Positions 57,241-64,000 of a DNA stretch of 64,000 bases are shown here, piece by piece. The stretch covers positions 124,001-188,000 of the forward strand of contig NZ_BHGL01000046.1 of assembly GCF_003864975.1 (NCBI RefSeq). The letters are read 5' to 3'. The stretch comes from Sulfuriferula thiophila (GTDB lineage: Bacteria; Pseudomonadota; Gammaproteobacteria; Burkholderiales; Sulfuriferulaceae). Both the position numbers and the translations under genes were made by a program. Position 1 is the first letter of the stretch, and each line of letters starts with the position of its first letter. Below the pieces are notes generated by a model that was not told where the DNA came from, searched no databases, and was given only the letters and a program-made list of their open reading frames with translations.

Positions 57241-57929
57241 ATCTATCCAGCCGCCTACCCTCGCCCCGACTAAACCATGCAGCCTTGCTAGTCATCGACA
57301 TGCAGCGTGATTTTTGTGCAACGGGTGGTTATGCGCACACGGCAGGACTCGACATCAGCAATTTACGCAAACCTATTCCACACATTCAGCAACTGCTCAA
57401 TACAGCTCGGGCACAAGAAATGCTGATAATCCACACCCGTGAAGGTCATAGAAGCGACCTGCTGGACTGCACGCCAAACAAGCAAGCCCGCAGCACAAAT
57501 GCTGGTGCCCCTATCGGCTCTGTTGGGCCGATGGGCAGATTACTGATCCGGGGCGAATATGGGCATGACATCATTGATGAGCTTGCCCCTCATGCTGGCG
57601 AGCCAGTCATCGACAAACCCGGCTACAGCGCCTTCCACCAGACCGATCTGGACATCATGTTGCGTAACCAGGATATCCGGCAATTAATCCTGACAGGAGT
57701 CACCACTGAAGTGTGCGTTCAATCCACGCTGAGGGAAGCCGTAGACCGAGGCTATGACTGCATCACTGTCAGCGATGGCTGTGGTTCAGCCTACCCGGAG
57801 CTACATAAAGCCAGCCTGGCCATGATCGCCGTTGAAGGCGGTATCTTCGGCACAGTGGTCAGCACAGATACGCTGCTGAAAATGATGAGAGCATCATCAC
57901 AGGAACATCACGACGATGACGCAAGTTAA
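57237..57929 (+). CDS. isochorismatase-family cysteine hydrolase
   Basis: A 230-residue cysteine amidase of the biuret/carbamoyl-sarcosine/ureidoacrylate hydrolase type. The Asp is in LLVIDMQRDF (D near 22), the Lys in VIDKPGYSAF near 124, and the Cys in TGVTTEVCVQST near 160. Such enzymes cleave carbamoyl or acid amides, releasing ammonia. Overlaps: four bases with the creatininase and fourteen with the next gene. Confidence 0.92.
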   Translation: MNLSSRLPSPRLNHAALLVIDMQRDFCATGGYAHTAGLDISNLRKPIPHIQQLLNTARAQEMLIIHTREGHRSDLLDCTPNKQARSTNAGAPIGSVGPMGRLLIRGEYGHDIIDELAPHAGEPVIDKPGYSAFHQTDLDIMLRNQDIRQLILTGVTTEVCVQSTLREAVDRGYDCITVSDGCGSAYPELHKASLAMIAVEGGIFGTVVSTDTLLKMMRASSQEHHDDDAS

Positions 57930-58698
57930 AAAACTCTGGCCGCTGCTGACGGCCACCCACCATTATGACAAGTCGCTCTCCACGCGTGGACGTGGTCAAG
58001 GGCAAATCATTGAAGCGCCTATTCTGGCCTATCTGCTGGAAACCGCAAATGGTCGCATCCTGTATGACGTTGGTTGTGACTATCACAAAATTGCGGATAA
58101 AAAGCAGCAACAGCATTATTACGATCCGGAGATATTCCCCTTCGGCCCACCGGAAATGGATGAGTCACAGCGGCTTCCTGCCCACCTGGCCCGTATGGGT
58201 CTGACACCTGCCGATGTGGATGTGGTCTTTATCGGCCATTTGCACTTTGATCATGCCGGTGGCTTATGCGATGTCTGCGGTACCGAAGTACACGTACAGC
58301 ATAATGAAATGGAAGCTGCGAAAAGCGGTCTGGACATAGCCTACTTCCCGGATGACTTCACTGGGCAGTATCCCTGGAAAATAATGAATGGCGAATACGA
58401 TGTGGCCCCAGGAGTACGCGCCATATCCACGCCCGGCCACACCGCAGGGCACATGTCACTGTGGATAGAATTGCCGAAAGGCCCGCCAGTCATCTTATGT
58501 GGCGATGCAGCAGATCTATCTGAAAACATTACGGACGAAGTCCCGCCGGGACTGTGCTGGCAAGAGCAGGAAGATCAGGCCATCGCCAGCATACGCAAAC
58601 TCAAAGCCCTGGCAACAGATGAAAACGCGATTCTGTGGCCAAATCACGATATCAGCTTCTGGCGTACCCTGAACCAATTCCCAAAATTTCATGAATAG
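57916..58698 (+). CDS. metallo-beta-lactamase-fold hydrolase (AHL lactonase family-like)
   Basis: A 260-residue cytosolic MBL-fold protein with GHLHFDHAGG near 97-106, STPGHTAGHMSLW near 176, a GDAAD near 196 and a C-terminal His (NHDIS near 244). The binuclear zinc site is complete. Unlike the lipoprotein at 25428 it has no signal peptide. In this setting it may hydrolyse a lactone, lactam or ester intermediate. Confidence 0.9.
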   Translation: MTQVKKLWPLLTATHHYDKSLSTRGRGQGQIIEAPILAYLLETANGRILYDVGCDYHKIADKKQQQHYYDPEIFPFGPPEMDESQRLPAHLARMGLTPADVDVVFIGHLHFDHAGGLCDVCGTEVHVQHNEMEAAKSGLDIAYFPDDFTGQYPWKIMNGEYDVAPGVRAISTPGHTAGHMSLWIELPKGPPVILCGDAADLSENITDEVPPGLCWQEQEDQAIASIRKLKALATDENAILWPNHDISFWRTLNQFPKFHE

Positions 58699-60856
58699 GC
58701 CCCCCATGTCGATACCATTCCTGAATGTTGTTAAATCCAAACCGCAGAATACTCTATCCAAACCGACAGGGGGGCTGGATACGACACGACTGATCAATAC
58801 CATTACCAGCGATCTGGTGGGCATGATTTATCGTTGCGGGGTCGATGAGCTAGGAATGATGGAATTTGTCAGTGAGGGCTGCCTGAAATTAACTGGATAC
58901 CGGCCAGATGAACTGATTTTCGACAACCGCATTTCCTATGGGCAGATCACCCATCCAGACGACCTTGCGCGCGTAAATTCGGCAATTCACGCCGCGCTCA
59001 ATGAGCAGAATAACTATGAAGTGGAATATCGCATCATCCGTGCCGACGGTTCCATACGCTGGGTATCAGAACGCGGCGTTGGCGTCTTCGATCACAACGT
59101 GCAGCGCATTGCTATCGAAGGTTTTATCCAGGATATTACTGACAGAATTTCCACCAATAAAGCCTTGCATGAAGCCCTGCGACGCTATCGCAGCATTTTT
59201 GAAAACGCCACTGAAGGCATCTTCCAAACTACGCCTAACGGACGTTATATAGATGCCAACCCCGCATTGGCGCGCATATACAACTACCCCAACCCTGATG
59301 CCATGATCGCTGCATTGCAGGATATTCGGCATCAACTCTATGTTAACCAGTCGCGCCGCGACGAATTCGTACGGCTCATGTATGAATCAGGCAATGTACG
59401 TAACTTTGAGTCTCAGGTTTATCGGCAGGATGGCAGCATTATCTGGATTTCAGAAAATGCACGCGCGGTCAAAGACGTGAATGACGTAGTGCTATTTTAC
59501 GAAGGCACTGTAGTTGATATCACTGAGCGCAAACAGCATGAAGAAGAATTGCAATACCAGGCCAGCCACGACATTCTGACAGGTTTGCCTAACCGTATGC
59601 TGCTCATGGACAGGATAGAGCGGGCGGTCAGCAGAGCCAAGCGCGAAACACAGAAAGTGGCTGTCGTGTTCGTGGATCTGGACAATTTCAAGCTGATCAA
59701 TGACAGTCTGGGGCATCATGTCGGTGACCGGTTATTATTGGAAATGGCATCCCGACTGAGTAGCTGTATCCGCAATCAGGATACGGTTGCCCGCTTGGGT
59801 GGCGATGAGTTTGTACTGGTGTTGACTGAACAACTGGATGAACCTGGTGTTACCCATATCATTCGGCGTTTACTGGAAATGATTGCCCAGCCCTGGACAG
59901 ATGAGAGCCATGAATACTCGTTAAGCTGCAGCATAGGTATTAGCTGCTACCCGTGCGATGGCGACTCGGCCGATATATTGTTGCAATGCGCGGACATCGC
60001 CATGTACGAAGCGAAAGATGCGGGTAAAAACACGTTCCACTTCTACACACCAGAATTGAATCAGGCAGTTACTGAACGCCTTGAATTAGCCAATGATCTG
60101 CGTCGTGCTGTGGAACGCGAAGAATTTCGTGTCTTTTATCAGCCACGTGTTGATGTCAGTAGCGGTAAGATAGTTGGCGCAGAAGCGCTTATCCGTTGGC
60201 AACATCCGGAGAAAGGGCTAATTTCACCGGATAACTTCATCCCCATTTCAGAAGAAACCGGCCTGATCGTACCTATGGGTGAGTGGATATTGAATGAGGC
60301 TTGCCGGCAAAATAAAAGCTGGCAGGAAGCCGGGTTGCCGCCCATCAGTGTCTCGGTAAACCTGTCCCCAATCCAATTCCGTCAACCGGGCTTGATTGAT
60401 GCGGTGACCAATGCGCTCAGGCAAACAGGTCTCAATTCCCGCTACCTGGAACTGGAGCTTACTGAATCATTCTTTATGCAGGATGCGGAACGCATCAATG
60501 TTGCCATCACCGCAATGAAAACACTGGGTGTGGAATTGGCCATCGATGATTTTGGTACAGGCTATTCGAGCCTGAGTTATTTAAAGCGCTTCCCGGTCAA
60601 TCACCTTAAAATTGATAAAAGCTTTGTACAGGAAATCGACACCAGTCCGGATGATGCAGCCATAGTCCGCGCCATCATTACCTTAGGGCATGAACTCGGT
60701 CTCAAAGTGGTGGCTGAGGGTGTAGAAACCCTGGCAAATTATACCTTCCTGCAAGAACATAACTGTGATGAAATTCAGGGCTATTACTTCAGCCGCCCAG
60801 TGCCGGCATACCATCTGGAATTATTACTCCATAAACAAATGGCAGAAACATCTTGA
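58691..60856 (+). CDS. PAS-PAS-GGDEF-EAL cyclic-di-GMP protein
   Basis: A 721-residue cytosolic protein: two PAS domains (about 35-150 and 165-285), a GGDEF domain near 290-455 with an intact RLGGDEF and, five residues before it, the inhibitory I-site RNQD, and an EAL domain with GAEALIRWQHP near 497, DDFGTGYSSL near 617 and KIDKSFV. Both synthesis and breakdown of c-di-GMP therefore look possible. It overlaps the MBL gene by eight bases, so it is coupled to a metabolic operon. Confidence 0.95.
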   Translation: MNRPPMSIPFLNVVKSKPQNTLSKPTGGLDTTRLINTITSDLVGMIYRCGVDELGMMEFVSEGCLKLTGYRPDELIFDNRISYGQITHPDDLARVNSAIHAALNEQNNYEVEYRIIRADGSIRWVSERGVGVFDHNVQRIAIEGFIQDITDRISTNKALHEALRRYRSIFENATEGIFQTTPNGRYIDANPALARIYNYPNPDAMIAALQDIRHQLYVNQSRRDEFVRLMYESGNVRNFESQVYRQDGSIIWISENARAVKDVNDVVLFYEGTVVDITERKQHEEELQYQASHDILTGLPNRMLLMDRIERAVSRAKRETQKVAVVFVDLDNFKLINDSLGHHVGDRLLLEMASRLSSCIRNQDTVARLGGDEFVLVLTEQLDEPGVTHIIRRLLEMIAQPWTDESHEYSLSCSIGISCYPCDGDSADILLQCADIAMYEAKDAGKNTFHFYTPELNQAVTERLELANDLRRAVEREEFRVFYQPRVDVSSGKIVGAEALIRWQHPEKGLISPDNFIPISEETGLIVPMGEWILNEACRQNKSWQEAGLPPISVSVNLSPIQFRQPGLIDAVTNALRQTGLNSRYLELELTESFFMQDAERINVAITAMKTLGVELAIDDFGTGYSSLSYLKRFPVNHLKIDKSFVQEIDTSPDDAAIVRAIITLGHELGLKVVAEGVETLANYTFLQEHNCDEIQGYYFSRPVPAYHLELLLHKQMAETS

Positions 60857-61701
60857 GTGCAGTGCTTACTGTACCCGAACATTACGTGGGTGCCTGGCAA
60901 CGCAAACATCTGGAAACCGAGGACGAAATCGATAATAGCAGCCATGTTTACTGGTTACAGTCTGCTGTGCTACATGCAGATATCCGCATTCCTGCCGATC
61001 GGCCCGCTTTTAAAGACAAAAAATCATTACACGATTTTTCCCGGGATGAGTTAACGCTATTGGCACGCCAAAAAGGCTTTGCTGGCGAAACCATAGTTGC
61101 AGGCAATAGCTGTCAGTGGCTGCGCCATATTGATTACCACCCACCCAGAGACAGACAGGATATGGGGTACATGACGTTTACCGGCAACCGCATACTGGAG
61201 ACCGGGGCAGCTACCAATTATGCCGAAATTTGGGAACGCTTACCGGACAGTCTTGGGGACAATTACGCATTTAGATTCGAGGAAACAAATCTGGAACGAA
61301 GCCCAGCACAACCGCAAACAGGCATACTGGTGGTAACCGGTGATTATTTCATCTTTGCCCGGGACCGTGTCAGCGCACTGCCGACATCCGCAACACTGGA
61401 TCGCATATTGTCAGAAGCAACGCCGGATCAACTCAATCTGTACGAGCTTATGGACTTCGAAATTTCATTCGGCCGAGTTGCCAAAGGCAATATACCGTGG
61501 GAAATCCAGCTATCCACCTTGCCATTTCGCGAAGGTGAGCCACTATTCACAGAATCAACATGGGCAGCAATAGTTCAGGCAAAAAACGGATGTATACAAC
61601 ATGAGCACGCATGGAACGGCGTGCTCTCACGCCGCTGGATCGTTGATCCGTCCTGTTCTTCTGATCAACAATTCTGCACTACTAACCTAGCAACTCCTTA
61701 A
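60853..61701 (+). CDS. uncharacterised 282-residue protein
   Basis: A probable TTG start overlaps the upstream TGA; GTG at 60862 is an alternative. The protein is soluble, with YVGAWQRKHLETEDEIDNSS near 11-30, ADIRIPADRPAF near 43-54 and GYMTFTGNRILETG near 109, a pattern seen in lipocalin-like HRI1-type proteins; this is weak recognition only. It is last in the operon and converges on the alpha/beta hydrolase, with a 20-base tail overlap. Confidence 0.75.
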   Translation: MSAVLTVPEHYVGAWQRKHLETEDEIDNSSHVYWLQSAVLHADIRIPADRPAFKDKKSLHDFSRDELTLLARQKGFAGETIVAGNSCQWLRHIDYHPPRDRQDMGYMTFTGNRILETGAATNYAEIWERLPDSLGDNYAFRFEETNLERSPAQPQTGILVVTGDYFIFARDRVSALPTSATLDRILSEATPDQLNLYELMDFEISFGRVAKGNIPWEIQLSTLPFREGEPLFTESTWAAIVQAKNGCIQHEHAWNGVLSRRWIVDPSCSSDQQFCTTNLATP

Positions 61702-62683
61702 TAGCGGCCTCAATATAAGCACTTTCCTTGGCAAACCTGCCAGGCGAGCCAGCGCAATGCCCAGCGGAAGAATAGATCGGCCGCAGCTCCGCATCGCGGG
61801 TAAGACTAGCCTCGATAGTATTTTCTGCCAGCGTAAAATACTGATCGTGGTCACATGGCATGACTATGGTCTTCGCCGTTACTTGCGACAATGCCAACGC
61901 CAGATCACCGCCAAATTTCTCATGAGCGCTGATATCTGCTTGCTCCCACGCCCACAATTTGGCTAACAGATTGTTGGCATCCCAGCCCAGATGATCCAGC
62001 TCCCAGTCCTCCAGCAAATCATCTTGCGTAGCGAAACCGATCTCCTTGAACCGCTGCTCGCGAAAGAACTCGGCTGAGTAGGCCCAAGGCATATACACCC
62101 GGCCAAACCCCCTGAGGCCCTTGGCTGGCGGTTCTACATAATAACCACCGGCAAAGGTGGGATCCATTTCCAGTGCTGCCCTCACCCCTTTCAGAAACAG
62201 CTGATTGTATGGCCAGCATCGGGTGGCACCGCAGACTGGTAACAGATTCTGCACCATATCCGGATACAACACGGCCCAATGCCAAGCCTGTACCGCACCC
62301 ATTGACCAACCTAGCACCAGCTTCAGCGTGCTGACCCCGAGCTTGTCCAGTAACAGTTTCTGACAGGCAACATTGTCGTAAACCGTTACCTTGGGAAACC
62401 CACCACCCTGATAGCGTTCCAGCGTGTTGCTGGGGGAAATGGACAAACCGTTACCGATCAAATTAGGCACGACGATAAACCATTTTTCCGGATCCAGCGC
62501 ACGCTGTTCACCGATGATGCGGGCATTGGATAGATGCGTCCCGGTGTAATAAGTGGGAAACAGGATGCAATTATCGCCCTGCTCATTCAGCTTGCCCCAG
62601 GTAGCGTAGCTGAGCCAGGCGTCATGCAGGGTTTCGCCACTCTGCAGGACAACATCACCAATATGTAACTGCTGGACGTCCAT
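61682..62683 (-). CDS. alpha/beta hydrolase related to homoserine O-acetyltransferase
   Basis: A 333-residue MetX-like alpha/beta hydrolase. The nucleophile elbow is LGWSMGAVQAW near 129-139, the acid lies in PCDHDQYFT near 282 and the His in SSAGHCAG near 308. It lacks the long lid typical of MetX, so transferase activity is not assured. The start at 62683 is three bases after the glnT-like stop, so the two are coupled. Confidence 0.85.
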   Translation of the reverse strand: MDVQQLHIGDVVLQSGETLHDAWLSYATWGKLNEQGDNCILFPTYYTGTHLSNARIIGEQRALDPEKWFIVVPNLIGNGLSISPSNTLERYQGGGFPKVTVYDNVACQKLLLDKLGVSTLKLVLGWSMGAVQAWHWAVLYPDMVQNLLPVCGATRCWPYNQLFLKGVRAALEMDPTFAGGYYVEPPAKGLRGFGRVYMPWAYSAEFFREQRFKEIGFATQDDLLEDWELDHLGWDANNLLAKLWAWEQADISAHEKFGGDLALALSQVTAKTIVMPCDHDQYFTLAENTIEASLTRDAELRPIYSSAGHCAGSPGRFAKESAYIEAAIKELLG

Positions 62684-62685
62684 AA

Positions 62686-64000
62686 TCAGAACAGTTTCAA
62701 ATAACGCGCTTTTTCCCAATCACTCACGTGGTTGTTATAGCGTATCCATTCTTCGCTCTTGTAATCTATCCAGGTAGTAAACATGCTTTCCCCGAATACC
62801 GCTTTGGACAGTTCGTCCTGCTTGAACATGTCTATCGCCTCTTTCAACGACTGCGGCAACATTTTCACGCCCATAGCATCTAGTTCTTGCGGAGTTTTCA
62901 GGTACATATTTTCGGTATGCGGTTCACCCGGATCCAGCTGCTGCTCTATACCTTCCAGCCCCGCCGCCAGCACCATGGCTGCGCCGAGGTAGGGGTTACA
63001 TGCACTGTCTGCTGCACGCAGTTCGATACGGCCACCACCTTTGGGGATGCGCAGTGTGTTGGTACGGTTGTTATCACCATAGCAGGCAAATACCGGCGCC
63101 CAGGTAAAGCCGGACATACTGCCACGCAATACCAGACGCTTGTAGCTATTCACCGTCGGTGCAACCACTGCACATATCGCCGGCAAATGTTTCAGCACAC
63201 CAGCCATAAACTGATAACCCAGATTAGATAAATTGCAGCCACGTGGATCATCTTCAGCTTCAAACAGATTCTTGCCTGTTACCTTATCCGCAAGCGACAT
63301 ATTGAAATGCGCGCCACTGCCGGCTCGGTCGCCATAAGGCTTAGGCATAAAACTGGCGAAACCGCCGTGACGGCGCGCAATTTCATTCGCCATCAGTCGG
63401 AAGAACACAAAATTATCCGCCATGGTGAGCGCATCGAAATATTTGAAATCAATTTCAAATTGACCAATACCATCTTCATGGTCCAGCGAATACACGTCCC
63501 AGCCAAACTGATTCATGGATTTGACCAGTTCCCGCATCCAGTCCATGTTATCCAGCAGACGCGAAACATCGTAGGCTGGTTTTTCCAGATGATTGCGTGT
63601 CGACAGCGGTGAGTAGCCGCCATCCGCGTCATCTTTCAGCACAAAAAATTCAGCTTCCATGCCCAGATTCATGCGATAACCCATGGCATCTGCCTTAGCC
63701 ACTACATTTTTAAGTATGGTGCGGCTGCACGCTGAAAAAGGTTTACCTTTCGTCCATAAGTCACTGGCAAACCAGGCAATTTCTTTATCCCAAGGCAGAA
63801 TTTTGCATGAAGCAGGATCGGGATGTGAGGCAACTTCCTCATCACTAACATCCTGCGGCACACCTTCCAGCGCTGCACCCGTGCATAACTCGGAACCGGA
63901 CATCATGCGCTTGTAATGAGCAATCGGCACCATTTTAGACTTGGATACGCCATGGATATCCACATAGCTGGCCAGCATGAATTCCACGCCAGCAGCGGCC
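62686..64000 (-). CDS. glnT: type III glutamine-synthetase-like amide ligase (5' end beyond window)
   Basis: At least 437 residues; the frame is open to the right edge (no stop before position 64000), so the N terminus is outside the window and the GTG at 63987 is not a sure start. Conserved GS segments are EAEFFVLKD near 105 (from 63987), GSGAHFNMSL near 233, NSYKRLVLRGSMSGF, and RIELRAADSACNPYL. This is the GlnT / gamma-glutamyl-amide-synthase branch (TIGR03105-like), which ligates glutamate to ammonia or an amine. Confidence 0.88.
   Translation of the reverse strand, partial: AAAGVEFMLASYVDIHGVSKSKMVPIAHYKRMMSGSELCTGAALEGVPQDVSDEEVASHPDPASCKILPWDKEIAWFASDLWTKGKPFSACSRTILKNVVAKADAMGYRMNLGMEAEFFVLKDDADGGYSPLSTRNHLEKPAYDVSRLLDNMDWMRELVKSMNQFGWDVYSLDHEDGIGQFEIDFKYFDALTMADNFVFFRLMANEIARRHGGFASFMPKPYGDRAGSGAHFNMSLADKVTGKNLFEAEDDPRGCNLSNLGYQFMAGVLKHLPAICAVVAPTVNSYKRLVLRGSMSGFTWAPVFACYGDNNRTNTLRIPKGGGRIELRAADSACNPYLGAAMVLAAGLEGIEQQLDPGEPHTENMYLKTPQELDAMGVKMLPQSLKEAIDMFKQDELSKAVFGESMFTTWIDYKSEEWIRYNNHVSDWEKARYLKLF

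Noticed and set aside
61682-62683. Naming the alpha/beta hydrolase metX
   Set aside because: The GWSMG elbow is shared, but the setting next to a GlnT-type ligase and the lack of methionine genes argue against assigning homoserine acetyltransferase.

Overview
The window looks like a chromosome segment of a free-living betaproteobacterium, most plausibly of the Nitrosomonadales / Gallionellaceae-Sulfuricellaceae type. The class call rests on the overall look of the housekeeping proteins (TrpS of about 400 residues, GlnB, SucCD, DapC/DapD, YciB-YciI-BolA-PpiC order, Aat/Bpt pair, NodT-type efflux) and is fairly secure. The family is a guess. Base composition is even and coding density is high. 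I see no prophage, integrase, insertion sequence, CRISPR array or rRNA operon.

Layout. 1-5.5 kb: the tail of a DinG-type helicase converging on radA, a small Rossmann-fold protein, then a minus-strand run PHP phosphoesterase-yciO-M50 protease-trpS. 5.5-9.7 kb: plus-strand housekeeping run with yciB, yciI, bolA, a parvulin lipoprotein, an atypical hfq, a tRNA-Ser on the other strand and an AurF-like di-iron protein. 9.8-18.8 kb: a long, tightly packed minus-strand run (aat, bpt, truncated haemoglobin, thyA, a TPR response regulator, a kinase-like protein, sucC, sucD, nadE, glnB). 18.8-26.3 kb: a small membrane peptide, a secreted peroxiredoxin, tRNA-Arg, a sugar-phosphate mutarotase, an Atm1-type exporter, mltF, tRNA-Ser, an FMN reductase and a metallo-beta-lactamase-fold lipoprotein. 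26.4-36.3 kb: a giant multi-cofactor oxidoreductase divergent from a MarR-regulated RND efflux operon. 36.4-45 kb: a PhoX-like lipoprotein, VOC and EamA proteins, dapC-dapD, and an ammonium transporter behind a sigma-54 promoter. 45-51.4 kb: small conserved hypothetical genes, a partly duplicated locus, hflX, and an MltB-like transglycosylase.

The most interesting region is 51.4-61.7 kb. A probable guanidine-I (ykkC) riboswitch with an overlapping intrinsic terminator lies behind a sigma-54 -24/-12 element and an upstream NtrC-type dyad. It precedes ten same-strand genes that are overlapping or closely spaced: a secreted ABC-type binding protein, a membrane desaturase/hydroxylase, two SDR dehydrogenases, an EamA transporter, a creatininase, an isochorismatase-type amidase, an MBL-fold hydrolase, a PAS-PAS-GGDEF-EAL protein and an uncharacterised 282-residue protein. 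Urea carboxylase, allophanate hydrolase, guanidine hydrolase and SMR guanidine exporters, the usual partners of this riboswitch, are absent from the window. A type III glutamine-synthetase-like enzyme and an alpha/beta hydrolase face the operon from the right edge. A 25-codon remnant of a second amt gene lies just before it. The picture is a nitrogen-controlled, guanidine-gated catabolic or detoxification system for a guanidino or amide compound. Its chemistry cannot be read from the sequence.
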